DNA of 64,000 nucleotides from Nocardioides sp. 503 (GCF_004522095.1 NZ_SPUI01000003.1:1339955-1403954), one strand, 5' to 3'; positions 1 through 9,423 are shown, counted from the stretch's first letter. Numbers and translations are program-made. The notes: a model not told the origin generated them from the letters alone.

Positions 1-568
1 GGTGACGGGGGTGGGCGGTCCCGACGACCGTGACGCCGTGATGCACCGCCAGCTGCACCAGCGTGGTCCCCACGCCGCCGCTCGCGCCGTGGACGAGGAT
101 CGTCTCGCCGGGCGCGACGCGGGCGCTGCGGTGCAGCATCTGCCAGGCCGTGACGCCGTTGACGACGAGGGTCTCGACCTCGACGGGGTCCAGCTCACGA
201 GGTACGACGACCAGGTCCCGGGCGTCGAGCGCGGCGTGGGTGGCCCAGCCGCCGGTCTTCGTCATCGCGGCCACCCGGGTGCCCACCAGCGTGGGGTCGA
301 CCCCGGGACCGGTGGCGGTGACGGTCCCCACCAGGTCGTAGCCCGGCACGAACGGGAACTTCGGCTGTCCGGGGTAGCGGCCGCGCCGCATGGACTGCTC
401 GGCCATCGAGATCCCGGTGGCCTCGACGCTGACGAGGACCTCGCCCTTGTCGGGGACCGGCAGGTCGCGCGTCCGGATCTCGAGGCCGTCGGGCTCGACG
501 ACGCCGGGCAGGACGACCTCGGTCATGGTCGTGGTGGTCGTGGTGGGGCTCGCTGCGCTCTCGGACAT
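1..568 (-). CDS. MDR-family NAD(P)H quinone oxidoreductase, 3' part outside window
   Basis: Medium-chain dehydrogenase/reductase of the quinone oxidoreductase (zeta-crystallin) type, expected to use NAD(P)H on quinone- or enone-like substrates. The visible N-terminal 189 codons contain the GroES-like substrate domain (VPGYDLVGTV near residue 70) and the start of the Rossmann domain (HGASGGVGTTLVQLA near residue 160). Neither the catalytic nor the structural cysteines of zinc alcohol dehydrogenases are present. The chosen ATG at 568 gives a Thr-rich leader of six threonines before a second in-frame ATG at 526 (MTEVVLPGVV). The conserved fold begins at the second Met, so 526 may be the true start. 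The C-terminal half lies beyond base 1. Confidence 0.85.
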   Translation of the reverse strand, partial: MSESAASPTTTTTTMTEVVLPGVVEPDGLEIRTRDLPVPDKGEVLVSVEATGISMAEQSMRRGRYPGQPKFPFVPGYDLVGTVTATGPGVDPTLVGTRVAAMTKTGGWATHAALDARDLVVVPRELDPVEVETLVVNGVTAWQMLHRSARVAPGETILVHGASGGVGTTLVQLAVHHGVTVVGTAHPRH

Positions 569-590
569 GGGGGCCTCGTTCTTGGAGTGG

Positions 591-610
591 GTTTACAAGC
601 GTTAAGTTAC
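591..610 (-). promoter_or_regulatory. AT-rich upstream region of the oxidoreductase with repeated TTAC motif
   Basis: The 68-bp gap upstream of the oxidoreductase holds an AT-rich patch in which GTTTAC (591-596) and GTTAC (606-610) are repeated about one and a half helical turns apart. This is a plausible promoter/operator for the minus-strand gene. I see no clear -35/-10 pair, and the binding protein is unknown. Confidence 0.25.
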
Positions 611-636
611 ACCCGTATATCCACCCTGCCAAGGGG

Positions 637-1905
637 CTAGCGAGGGACGAGCAGGTGCCGTTGGTGCTCGACGGCGAGGTCGCCCGCCAGGGCGAGCGCG
701 CCCAGCACCTCCGAGCGCTCGCCGAGGGTCGAGGCGCGGACGACGACGCGCGCCGCGGCGGCCGGCTGCGCCCAGTGCTGCACCGCGGAGGCGACGTGCT
801 CGGCGAGGAGCTCGTTGACCGAGGCGAGGTGGCCGCCGACCAGGAGCAGCCCGGGGTTCAGGACGGTCACGAGGCTGGCGAGCACCTGTCCGACGGTGCG
901 GCCGGCGTCGGCCACCACGCGCACGGCGCCGGGGTGGCCCTCGCGGACCAGGCGGCCCAGCTCGTCGGCGTCCAGGTCGTCGCGCGTGACGGGGGCGAGG
1001 GCGCTCAGCAGCCGTGGCACGGAGACCACCGTCTCCAGGCAGCCGCGCGAGCCGCAGCGGCACAGGACCCCGGCGGGGTCGACCTGCACGTGCCCGATCT
1101 CGCCGGCAGTGCCGCCCTCGCCGCGGAACAGCCGCCCGCCGAGCACCAGCCCGGCGCCGATGCCGGTGGCGAGCTTGAGGTAGACCAGCGACCCGGACGT
1201 CGGCGAGGCGTCGCCGGTCGCTCCGGCGCCGTGTCGCTGCTCGCCGAGCGCCCCCAGGTTGGCGTCGTTCTCGACCACGAGCCGGGTGCCGCCCGGGTCG
1301 CCCCCGAGGTGGCCCCCCTGGTAGCCCAGCAGGTCGCCGAGCTCGACCCCGGGCTGGCGCCCGACCCACAGCGGGAAGATGTTGTTGTCGGCCACCCGTC
1401 CGGTGCGCTCGTCCAGGGGCACGGGGACCCCGACCACGGCGATGCGGACGTCGCCCAGGTCGTGCCCGGCCTCGGCGAGGGTCTCGCCGACCAGGGTCGC
1501 CGCGCGGCGCAGCGCGTCCTCCGGCTCCTGCGCCCGGGCCAGCGGCACGCACCGCTCGGCGAGCACCGGGCCCCGGACCTCGCCCACCGCGACGCGGATG
1601 TGGGTGTTGCCGATGTCGATGCCGGCGACGACCCCCTCCGGCGCCCGCAGGCTCAGCAGGTACGCCGGGCGGCCGCGCCGCCGCTCCTGGCGGGAGTCCG
1701 GCCGCTCGTCCAGGAGGCCCTCGGCGAGGAGCTCCTGGGTCAGCGCGGAGATCGCGGAGGACGACAGGCCGGTGCGCCGGCCGAGGTCGACGCGGCTGCC
1801 GGGGCCGTGCTCGCTGAGGGCGGCCAGCACCTGTCGTCGCCCGGCGCCGCGCCCGCGGGACGCCGTACCGAGTGGTGCCGGGGTGTCCTCAATTTGTCCG
1901 TTCAC
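637..1905 (-). CDS. ROK-family transcriptional regulator
   Basis: Cytosolic sugar-responsive repressor of the NagC/XylR (ROK) type. A winged helix-turn-helix lies near residues 20-75 (RVDLGRRTGLSSSAISAL). It is followed by a ROK sugar-kinase-like fold with IDIGNTHIRVA, ENDANLGALGE and the Cys cluster CRCGSRGC that binds zinc in this family. The frame stays open upstream to an ATG at 2043, but that would overlap the start of the divergent glycosidase gene. The GTG at 1905 is preferred, although no good ribosome-binding site is visible. It is divergent from the large GH3 gene, which it most likely controls. The inducer is unknown, probably a sugar released by that enzyme. Confidence 0.88.
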   Translation of the reverse strand: MNGQIEDTPAPLGTASRGRGAGRRQVLAALSEHGPGSRVDLGRRTGLSSSAISALTQELLAEGLLDERPDSRQERRRGRPAYLLSLRAPEGVVAGIDIGNTHIRVAVGEVRGPVLAERCVPLARAQEPEDALRRAATLVGETLAEAGHDLGDVRIAVVGVPVPLDERTGRVADNNIFPLWVGRQPGVELGDLLGYQGGHLGGDPGGTRLVVENDANLGALGEQRHGAGATGDASPTSGSLVYLKLATGIGAGLVLGGRLFRGEGGTAGEIGHVQVDPAGVLCRCGSRGCLETVVSVPRLLSALAPVTRDDLDADELGRLVREGHPGAVRVVADAGRTVGQVLASLVTVLNPGLLLVGGHLASVNELLAEHVASAVQHWAQPAAAARVVVRASTLGERSEVLGALALAGDLAVEHQRHLLVPR

Positions 1906-1981
1906 AGCATGAAATGTGGCAGAGAAAGGAGCACCCGGGAAGAGGTAGCGGCACTTCCTCCGGCAGTGCTCTAATGCCGCA

Positions 1982-1995
1982 GTGACGGTCGTCAC
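1982..1995. promoter_or_regulatory. Palindrome in the ROK/GH3 divergent promoter
   Basis: GTGACG-GT-CGTCAC is a 6-bp inverted repeat with a 2-bp spacer, 47 bp upstream of the GH3 start codon and 77 bp upstream of the preferred ROK start. Its position in the only divergent gap of this pair makes it a candidate operator for the ROK protein. ROK sites are often more AT-rich than this, so the assignment is inferential. Confidence 0.4.
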
Positions 1996-2041
1996 GGCAT
2001 CGGTAGATTCAGCCAGTTGAGCGAAGGAAACACAGCTCCCC

Positions 2042-5000
2042 ATGAGACTTCAGCTTCTAACTCGGGCGACGGCGGCGACGCTGAGCCTCGCCACCGCGAC
2101 GGCCCTCGTCGCCCTGCTCCCCCTCGCGCCCGCGACCGCGGTCGACCCCGACCTCGCGCAGCTGGGCACCATCACCGCTTCGGCGTCCCAGGACGACCAG
2201 GACGGGGCGTTCCCGGCCGAGAAGGCCATCGACGGCGACCCCGCCACGCGGTGGGCCAGCGGCAACGGCCCCGACGACGTCGACGCGGTGTTCACCGCGG
2301 ACCTGACCTCCGACCTCGGACGGGTCGCGACCGTCTCGTCGGTGGAGCTGTCGTGGGAGGCCTCCTACGCCACGGCCTACGACGTGCAGGTGGCGACGGC
2401 CGACCCGCAGGAGCCGGCCAGCTGGACCACCGCGTTCTCGACCACGACCGGTGACGGAGCCCAGGACGTCGTCACCCTCGACGCCCCGACGCCTGCCCGC
2501 TACGTGCGGGTCGCGATGAAGAAGCGCTCGGCGGCCACCTGGGACTCGCCGCGCCTGCACTACTACGGCTACTCGCTCTACACCTTCGCGATCCGGGGCA
2601 GCTTCTCCAAGCCGCTGGTCAACCTCGGCGCCCCGGCCAGCGTGCCGGCCGGTGCCACCGCGACCATCCCGGTCCGCCTCTCCAACGCCTCCGAGACCGA
2701 GGAGACCGTCCGCGTCCGCACGGAGGGCGGCACGGGCGTCGCCGGCACCGACTACACGGCCGTCGACGAGGTCGTCACGTTCGCACCCGGCGACACCGAG
2801 GAGACCGTCGACGTGGCCACGACCAGCCGCGGCGCGCTCGCTCCGCGCCGTACGGTCCAGCTCACGCTCAGCGAGCCGTCGCCCGGCATCGACACCGGCG
2901 CCCGCACGAGCACGACGCTGACGATCACCCCCACCGGCGCGCTGCCTGAGTCGGGCTCGCAGCAGGTCCTCCAGGGCTTCGAGGACGGCGTGCCCGCCGG
3001 CTACACGACCTGGGCCAGCCGCGACGAGGTCAAGCCCGTCCTCACCGCGGTCGTCGATGACACCGTGCCGGGCGCGGCGACCGACAACCACGTCCTGGTC
3101 GCCACCGTCGGCGGCGAGCCCACGGGCGCCGACTGGTTCGGCTTCACCAACGACACCGCCGCCACCGACTGGAGCGACCAGGACGGCTTCCGGTTCTGGT
3201 TCCTCGGCACCGGCTCGGGCAAGCGCCTCAGCTTCGAGCTCAAGAGCGACGGCAAGATGTTCGACCAGGACGTCACGGACGACAGCGTCGGCTGGCGACG
3301 CATCTCGGTGCTCTTCTCCGACCTGCGGGTCAAGGGCAACCACGCCTCCGAGGTCCGGTTCACCCCCCACGCCTCGACCGGCTTCGCGGTGACCCTCACC
3401 GGACTGGGCCAGGGCGCCTGGCGCTTCGACGACATCGCGCTCTTCGAGCGGGCGGTGCTCGTCGACGACTACGAGACCCCGGTCGCCGTCGGCTCGACCG
3501 ACGACCCCGTCGGCTACTTCACCTGGAAGGGCTCCGAGGCCACCACCATCACCCTGGGCCGGGAGCCTCAGGAGCGCGGTGACGTCGTGGACAACGACGT
3601 CCTGTCCGGCACCTACGACATCCCGACCGGGAGCTACGGCGGCTTCAGCAAGAACCTGCCCGACTCCCAGGACTGGAGCAGCTTCCGCGGCCTCCGCTTC
3701 TGGTGGTACGCCTCGCAGGCCAGCAACCCCGCCTCCCCGACCGCCGGCGCCGACATCGCCGTCGAGGTCAAGGACGGCGGACCCGACGGCGAGCACTCCG
3801 AGCTGTGGCGCGCCACCTTCAAGGACCGCTGGGGCTCGGCCGACAGCCGGTGGAAGCTGGTGGAGCTGCCCTTCTCCTCGTTCACGCCGAGCGCCTACCA
3901 GCCCGGGTCGCCGGAGACCAAGAACGGCACCTTCGACCTCACCAGCTCCTGGGGATTCGCGCTGACCTTCGCGCCAGGCACGACCGCACCCGTGCGGTGG
4001 GCCGTCGACGACGTGGAGCTCTACGGCACCCCGGCCACCGCCGGCACGGTCGCCGTGGCCCCGACCCAGGACGTGACGCTGGTCGACGCCGGCGACACCG
4101 CCGCGGTCACGCTGCGGCTCACCACCACGACCGGGGAGCCCCTGGCCTCGCCGGTCGAGCTGACCTGGTCCACCGGCGCCGGCAGCGCCGTCGCCGGCAC
4201 CGACTACGAGGCGACGTCCGGGACGGTCACGTTCCCGGCCGGCTCGGAGTCCGGCGCCACCCAGGTCGTGGAGGTGAGCACCCTGGCCCGCGACGGCGCC
4301 TCGGAGGCGCTCGACGTCCCGATCGACCTGACCGGCACCGGGGTCGCCCTGCCGGAGACGCGGACCCGGGTGGTCATCAACGCCCACGGTCTGCCCTACC
4401 TCGACGACACGCTGCCGACCGATCAGCGCGTGGCCGACCTGCTGGGTCGCATGACGCTCGAGGAGAAGGCCGGCCAGATGGCCCAGGCCGAGCGCCTCGG
4501 GCTCGACAGCCCCGACCAGGTCGCCGACCTGGGTCTCGGCTCGATCCTCTCCGGCGGTGGCTCGACCCCCGCGGCCAACACGCCCGAGGCGTGGGCGGCC
4601 ATGATCGACGGCTTCCAGCGCCAGGCGCTCTCCACCCGGCTCCAGGTGCCGCTGGTCTACGGCGCGGACGCCGTCCACGGCCACAGCAACGTCAAGGAGG
4701 CGACGATCTTCCCGCACAACGTGGGGCTCGGCGCGACCCGCGACCCCGCGCTGGTCGAGGAGATCGGTCGGGCCACGGCCTCGGAGACCCGGACCACCGG
4801 CGTCAACTGGGCCTTCGCCCCGTGCGTCTGCGTCAGCCGCGACGAGCGCTGGGGCCGCGCCTACGAGTCGCTGGGCGAGGACCCGGCACTCGTGCGCGCC
4901 TTCTCCCGCTCGGCCATCGTCGGTCTGCAGGGCGAGGACCCCACCGACATCACCGGCGCCGACGAGGTGCTGGCCTCCGCCAAGCACTGGGCCGGTGACG

Positions 5001-7141
5001 GCGGGACGACCTACGACCCGTCCAAGATCGGCAACGGCTACCCCATCGACCAGGGCCTGACGCAGGCCTCGTCGATGGCGGAGTTCCGCCGGCTGCACGT
5101 CACGTCGTACGAGCCGGCCGTGGAGGCCGGCGTCGGCACGATCATGCCGTCGTACTCCGGGGTCTCGATCAACGGCGGCCCCGACGTCCGGATGCACGAG
5201 AACACCGAGCTCAACACCGGTGTCCTCAAGGGCGAGATGGGCTTCCAGGGCTTCCTGATCAGCGACTGGGAGGGCATCGACAAGCTGCCGGGCGGCACCT
5301 ACGCCAACAAGGTGGAGCGCTCGATCGGCTCGGGCCTCGACATGGCGATGGCGCCGTACAACTTCGGCGCGTTCATCGACGCGGTCACCGCCGGTGTCAC
5401 CGCCGAGCGGATCCCCGCGGCGCGCGTCGACGACGCCGTCACCCGGATCCTCACCGAGAAGATGGACCTCGGCCTCTTCGAGCAGCCGTTCACCGACGCC
5501 TCGCAGCGCGACGCGTTCGGCGGCGAGGCGCACCGCGCCACCGCCCGCCGGGCCGCCGCGGAGTCGCAGGTGCTGCTGCGCAACGAGGGCTCCCTCCCGC
5601 TGGCCCACACCGGCAAGCTGTACGTCGCCGGCTCCAACGCCGACGACCTCGGTAACCAGATGGGTGGCTGGACCATCTCCTGGCAGGGCGGGTCGGGCAA
5701 CACCATGACGACCGGCACCACCATCCTCGAGGGCATCCGCCAGGGCGCCCCCGACCTGGACGTGACGTACTCCAAGACGGCGACCGAGCCGACCGCGGGC
5801 TACGACGCGGGCCTGGTCGTCGTGGGCGAGACGCCCTACGCCGAGGGTCAGGGCGACGTGGGCAACAACGGCAAGTCCTTGACCCTGTCGGCGGCCGACC
5901 GCGCCGCCGTGGCCACGGTCTGCGGCGCGATCGAGACCTGCACCGTCGTGGTCGTCTCCGGACGCCCCCAGGTGCTCGGCGCCGAGCTCGCGCAGGCCGA
6001 CGCGGTCGTCGCGTCGTTCCTGCCGGGCAGCGAGGGCACCGGCGTCGCCGACGTCCTGCTCGGTGACGTGCCCTTCACCGGGCAGCTGCCGCTGACCTGG
6101 CCGGCCTCGACCGACCAGGTGCCGGTCAACGTCGGTGACGCCACCTACGACCCGGCCTTCGCCTACGGCTGGGGCCTGCGCACGGACGTCCCGCGCGAGC
6201 GGCTCGGCGACCTGGTCGCCGAGCTGGACGGTGAGGCTGCCGCCGCCGGCCAGGCGCTCCTCGACGCCCCGGTGTGGGACGAGGACGGCGCGATCGACGA
6301 CGCGGCCGCGGCCTGGCCGCTGCTGACCGAGCTCGCCGAGGCGCTGGCCGGCACCGACGACGCCACGCTGCCCCGCGCCGCGACCGCGGTGTCCCTGGCG
6401 CGCGACCTCGCCCAGGCCGCCGTCGTGGCGGGCACCACGGGCGTCGCCGACGGTGCCGCCCAGCGCGGCATCGCCGACGCCGAGCACCTGGTGTGGACCG
6501 GCGACGCCGCCGGCGCGGTGGAGCTGCTCGGCGAGGTGGCGGGCGTGGAGCCGGGCGGTGAGCCGACCGCGGTCACGTCGACCTCCGCCCCGGTGGTGCG
6601 CGGCACCCCCGTCGCGGGCGGCCGGCTGAGCGCCACTCCGGGGGCGTGGTCGGTGGCGGGCGTGGCCACGACGTACCAGTGGCTGCGCGACGGTGCCGTC
6701 GTGCCCGGCGCGACCGGGTCGACGTACCGCCTCGGTGCGGCCGACGTCGGTCACCGGCTCTCGGTCCGGGTGACCGCCACCGCAGAGGGCTACCTGCCGG
6801 GGACGGCGACGTCCGCGGCGACCGGGGCGGTGCGCAAGGCCCGTCCGGTCGTCACCGTCAGGGTCTCGGACCGCACCCCGCGTCCGGGTGCCCGACCGAC
6901 GGTCCGGGTCCGGGTGTCGAGCCCGGCTGCCGCCCAGCCGACCGGGCGGGTCGTGGTCCGCTACGCCGGTCGCGTGCTGCGGGTCAACCTCACCGCGCGG
7001 GGCAACGGGGTCGCCACGGTGCGGCTGCCGGGACGACCGAGGGGCGCCTACCGCGTCCAGGTGTCCTACACGCCCACCGGCCAGTCCGCGCGCGTGCTGA
7101 CGGCGGCCACGGCGCAGGTGGTCAGGGTCGTCGTCCGCTGA
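2042..7141 (+). CDS. Secreted multidomain GH3 beta-glycosidase
   Basis: Extracellular glycoside hydrolase family 3 enzyme of 1,699 residues, expected to release beta-linked sugars from polysaccharide or glycoside. Order: Sec signal peptide (about 1-33, cleavage after ATA); discoidin-like carbohydrate-binding domain (about 40-185); Calx-beta-like domain (about 188-298); two galactose-binding-like/CBM11-like modules (about 305-470 and 475-660); second Calx-beta-like domain (about 665-780); GH3 N-domain (about 785-1130) with KHWAGDGG at 981 and the nucleophile motif SDW (Asp1075); GH3 C-domain (about 1190-1390); helical linker; Ig-like domains at the C-terminus. There is no LPXTG motif or dockerin. 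Usual GH3 enzymes have 600-900 residues. AAGGA lies 13 nt before the ATG. The substrate is not determinable; laminarin- or cellulose-type beta-glucans are possible. Confidence 0.92.
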   Translation: MRLQLLTRATAATLSLATATALVALLPLAPATAVDPDLAQLGTITASASQDDQDGAFPAEKAIDGDPATRWASGNGPDDVDAVFTADLTSDLGRVATVSSVELSWEASYATAYDVQVATADPQEPASWTTAFSTTTGDGAQDVVTLDAPTPARYVRVAMKKRSAATWDSPRLHYYGYSLYTFAIRGSFSKPLVNLGAPASVPAGATATIPVRLSNASETEETVRVRTEGGTGVAGTDYTAVDEVVTFAPGDTEETVDVATTSRGALAPRRTVQLTLSEPSPGIDTGARTSTTLTITPTGALPESGSQQVLQGFEDGVPAGYTTWASRDEVKPVLTAVVDDTVPGAATDNHVLVATVGGEPTGADWFGFTNDTAATDWSDQDGFRFWFLGTGSGKRLSFELKSDGKMFDQDVTDDSVGWRRISVLFSDLRVKGNHASEVRFTPHASTGFAVTLTGLGQGAWRFDDIALFERAVLVDDYETPVAVGSTDDPVGYFTWKGSEATTITLGREPQERGDVVDNDVLSGTYDIPTGSYGGFSKNLPDSQDWSSFRGLRFWWYASQASNPASPTAGADIAVEVKDGGPDGEHSELWRATFKDRWGSADSRWKLVELPFSSFTPSAYQPGSPETKNGTFDLTSSWGFALTFAPGTTAPVRWAVDDVELYGTPATAGTVAVAPTQDVTLVDAGDTAAVTLRLTTTTGEPLASPVELTWSTGAGSAVAGTDYEATSGTVTFPAGSESGATQVVEVSTLARDGASEALDVPIDLTGTGVALPETRTRVVINAHGLPYLDDTLPTDQRVADLLGRMTLEEKAGQMAQAERLGLDSPDQVADLGLGSILSGGGSTPAANTPEAWAAMIDGFQRQALSTRLQVPLVYGADAVHGHSNVKEATIFPHNVGLGATRDPALVEEIGRATASETRTTGVNWAFAPCVCVSRDERWGRAYESLGEDPALVRAFSRSAIVGLQGEDPTDITGADEVLASAKHWAGDGGTTYDPSKIGNGYPIDQGLTQASSMAEFRRLHVTSYEPAVEAGVGTIMPSYSGVSINGGPDVRMHENTELNTGVLKGEMGFQGFLISDWEGIDKLPGGTYANKVERSIGSGLDMAMAPYNFGAFIDAVTAGVTAERIPAARVDDAVTRILTEKMDLGLFEQPFTDASQRDAFGGEAHRATARRAAAESQVLLRNEGSLPLAHTGKLYVAGSNADDLGNQMGGWTISWQGGSGNTMTTGTTILEGIRQGAPDLDVTYSKTATEPTAGYDAGLVVVGETPYAEGQGDVGNNGKSLTLSAADRAAVATVCGAIETCTVVVVSGRPQVLGAELAQADAVVASFLPGSEGTGVADVLLGDVPFTGQLPLTWPASTDQVPVNVGDATYDPAFAYGWGLRTDVPRERLGDLVAELDGEAAAAGQALLDAPVWDEDGAIDDAAAAWPLLTELAEALAGTDDATLPRAATAVSLARDLAQAAVVAGTTGVADGAAQRGIADAEHLVWTGDAAGAVELLGEVAGVEPGGEPTAVTSTSAPVVRGTPVAGGRLSATPGAWSVAGVATTYQWLRDGAVVPGATGSTYRLGAADVGHRLSVRVTATAEGYLPGTATSAATGAVRKARPVVTVRVSDRTPRPGARPTVRVRVSSPAAAQPTGRVVVRYAGRVLRVNLTARGNGVATVRLPGRPRGAYRVQVSYTPTGQSARVLTAATAQVVRVVVR

Positions 7142-7156
7142 CGTCACCCTCCGTCA

Positions 7157-7186
7157 ACGGCGTCGTCCCCTCGGGGGCGGCGCCGT
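7157..7186 (+). terminator. Hairpin after the GH3 gene
   Basis: A 14-bp stem (ACGGCGTCGTCCCC pairing with GGGGGCGGCGCCGT through G-U wobbles) and a 2-nt gap start 16 bp after the GH3 stop codon. It lacks a strong T-run, so termination may be only partly intrinsic. Confidence 0.55.
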
Positions 7187-7273
7187 TCGCCGTTCCGGGG
7201 CACCTCGAGGAGGAGCGCTCGTGGTGCGCCGCTCGCATCCTCCGCCGGACCGCGCTGGCTTCACGAGAAAGAA

Positions 7274-7307
7274 GAAGCCCCAGGTCAAGGAGCTGACCTG
7301 GGGCTTC
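7274..7307 (-). terminator. Rho-independent terminator of tRNA-Arg
   Basis: A perfect 13-bp stem (GAAGCCCCAGGTC with GACCTGGGGCTTC, 8-nt loop) lies 9 bp beyond the tRNA 3' end. On the minus strand it is followed by a T-rich tract (TTCTTTCTCG). Confidence 0.8.
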
Positions 7308-7316
7308 TCGCTGCGG

Positions 7317-7389
7317 TGCGCCTGTAGGGATTCGAACCCCAAACCTTCTGATCCGTAGTCAGATGCTCTATCCGTTGAGCTACAGGCGC
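7317..7389 (-). tRNA. tRNA-Arg (anticodon ACG)
   Basis: A 73-nt cloverleaf on the minus strand. The acceptor stem is GCGCCTG/CAGGCGC with discriminator A. The anticodon stem is TCTGA/TCAGA around loop CTACGGA, giving anticodon ACG (reads CGU and, after deamination to inosine, CGC and CGA). The T arm contains GGTTCGAATCC. CCA is not encoded. Confidence 0.97.
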
Positions 7390-7571
7390 GGGACGCTCAC
7401 CGAGGCGAACGACTGCACGAGGATAGCCGACCACCCGGGGCATCTGGAAATCACCCCGAGGCGCACCACGGTGGAGAAGCGCTGAAGCCGTGTGGGACAG
7501 TGCGATGCATCCACCAGGCGGGACCACGCGCCCGCGCCGACGGCAGTTCCACGAGAGGGAGCCAGGCAGAG

Positions 7572-9413
7572 ATGGCAGATGTTGAGGCGGCCCTGGAGGC
7601 TGCCGGACTGACCAACCCCCACGTCCTCGAGTACGTCCGCCACTACGCGGACCTCACCGGGGCCGAGCGCGTCGAGGTCGTCAGCGCCGCCGACGACGCC
7701 CGCCTGATCCAGGAGTCGCTGGACGCCGGCGAGCTCCAGCAGGCCGGCGAGGGGCGCTACTACTCGCGCAGCTACCACAAGGACACCGCCCGCTCCGAGG
7801 AGCGCACGATCGTCGCGACCAACGACGAGAAGGACAAGGGCGTCTACAACAACTGGCGCCCCGCCTCGGAGATGAAGCCGCTCCTGCACGACCTCATGCG
7901 CGGGCAGTCGGCCGGCAAGACCATGTACGTGATCCCGTACCTGATGTCGCCCCCCGGCAACGACCTCGCGCCCTGGGCGGCCGGCGTCCAGCTTACCGAC
8001 ACCCGCACCGTCGTGCTGCACATGATCCGGATGTCGCGTGTGGGTCCTCACTTCCTCAATGACCTCGAGGACCCCTCGCACTTCGTGCGCGCCGTCCACG
8101 TGACCGGCGACCTGGAGAACCTCGGTCAGGGCACCCCCGACGACAAGCGCTACTTCGTGACCGTCGCCGACGAGCGCACGATCCTGCACTTCGGCTCGTC
8201 GTACGGCGGCAACGCGCTGCTGGGCAAGATCGCCCACGGTCTGCGCCAGGGCGCCTACGACGGCTGGGCGTCGAAGAAGTTCCTCGCCGAGCAGTACATG
8301 CTGATCGGGATCCACGACAAGGAGACCGGCACCGACTACCACATCTGCGGTGGCTTCCCGAGTGCCTCGGGCAAGACCAACCTCGCGATGATGCTGGCCC
8401 CGGACGTGCTCGGCGAGCGCTACCACGTCTCGTTCTACGGCGACGACATCGCGTGGCTGTGGGTCGACGAGAGCACCGGCCGGCTCATGGGCATGAACCC
8501 CGAGTACGGCGTGTTCGGCGTCGCCAAGGACACCAACGAGAAGACCAACCCCACCGCGCTCGCGTCGCTGGACGAGGGCACCAAGACGATCTTCACGAAC
8601 GTCGCCTACAACCCGCAGTCCGGCGAGGTCTGGTGGGAGGGCCGCACCAAGCAGCCGCCGGCCGACACGAGCGGCTGGCTCGACTGGACGGGCGCGCCCA
8701 TCGCGGACCGCAAGGACGAGGACGAGAGCCCCTGGGCCCACCCCAACAGCCGGTTCACCACGACGCTGGACAACGTGCCCAACATCGCCGCCGACTACGA
8801 CGCCGCGCCGGGCGTGCCGATCGACGCGATCATCTTCGGCGGCCGCACCCGCGACCGGGAGCCGCTGATCCGGGCCATCCACGACCTGGCCGAGGGCGTC
8901 TACGACGGCCTGACGCTCGGCGCGGAGGCGACCTCGGCGGCGGAGGGCAAGGAGGGCGTGCTGCGCTACGACCCGATGTCCAACCGCCCGTTCATGGCCT
9001 ACGGGGAGGGCGACTACGCCCAGCACTACCTCGACGTCGTGGGCGCGGCCACCGACCAGCCGATCTTCGCCCACGTCAACTGGTTCCAGCGCGACCCCGA
9101 GGACGGCCATTTCCTGTGGCCCGGCTACCGCGACAACCTGCGCCCGCTGCTGTGGCTGCTCCAGCTGCGCAACGGCGAGGTCACCGGCCGCCAGACCCCC
9201 GTGGGCATCATCCCGACCGAGGAGGAGCTCAACCTCGAGGGCGTGGAGATCACCCCGGAGGACCTGGCGACCATCCTGACGATCGACAAGCCCCGCTGGC
9301 AGCAGGAGATGACCCACCGCGCCGAGCACCTGGAGCTGTTCGACCGCATGCCCGAGGCGATCTGGGAGGCCCACCGCCGCGTGGCCGGCGCCCTGGAGCG
9401 CGACGAGGCCTGA
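7572..9413 (+). CDS. Divergent GTP-type phosphoenolpyruvate carboxykinase-like protein
   Basis: A 613-residue member of the GTP-PEPCK family, which interconverts oxaloacetate and PEP. Substrate-binding residues are kept: Arg74 (TARSEER), Tyr211-Gly213 (SSYGGN) and HPNSR. The nucleotide-binding aromatic in NWF and the P-loop lysine (Lys268) are also kept. Three active-site positions differ from characterised enzymes. The second lysine of LLGKK is Ile220. The histidine of LAEH is Gln241. The P-loop cysteine of FPSACGK is Ser266. In rat PEPCK the first two (Lys244, His264) bind the catalytic Mn together with Asp311, which is kept here (GDDIAW). Function is therefore uncertain: altered metal use, a changed reaction, or a regulatory role. 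A canonical paralogue follows directly. ATG at 7572 starts where family similarity begins. Confidence 0.9.
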   Translation: MADVEAALEAAGLTNPHVLEYVRHYADLTGAERVEVVSAADDARLIQESLDAGELQQAGEGRYYSRSYHKDTARSEERTIVATNDEKDKGVYNNWRPASEMKPLLHDLMRGQSAGKTMYVIPYLMSPPGNDLAPWAAGVQLTDTRTVVLHMIRMSRVGPHFLNDLEDPSHFVRAVHVTGDLENLGQGTPDDKRYFVTVADERTILHFGSSYGGNALLGKIAHGLRQGAYDGWASKKFLAEQYMLIGIHDKETGTDYHICGGFPSASGKTNLAMMLAPDVLGERYHVSFYGDDIAWLWVDESTGRLMGMNPEYGVFGVAKDTNEKTNPTALASLDEGTKTIFTNVAYNPQSGEVWWEGRTKQPPADTSGWLDWTGAPIADRKDEDESPWAHPNSRFTTTLDNVPNIAADYDAAPGVPIDAIIFGGRTRDREPLIRAIHDLAEGVYDGLTLGAEATSAAEGKEGVLRYDPMSNRPFMAYGEGDYAQHYLDVVGAATDQPIFAHVNWFQRDPEDGHFLWPGYRDNLRPLLWLLQLRNGEVTGRQTPVGIIPTEEELNLEGVEITPEDLATILTIDKPRWQQEMTHRAEHLELFDRMPEAIWEAHRRVAGALERDEA

Positions 9414-9423
9414 CGCACCACCC

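Noticed and set aside
2057..7147. Very long open frame antisense to the GH3 gene
   Set aside because: It has Arg/Gly/Val-rich composition, no recognisable domain and mirrors the GH3 codons; a typical high-GC shadow frame.
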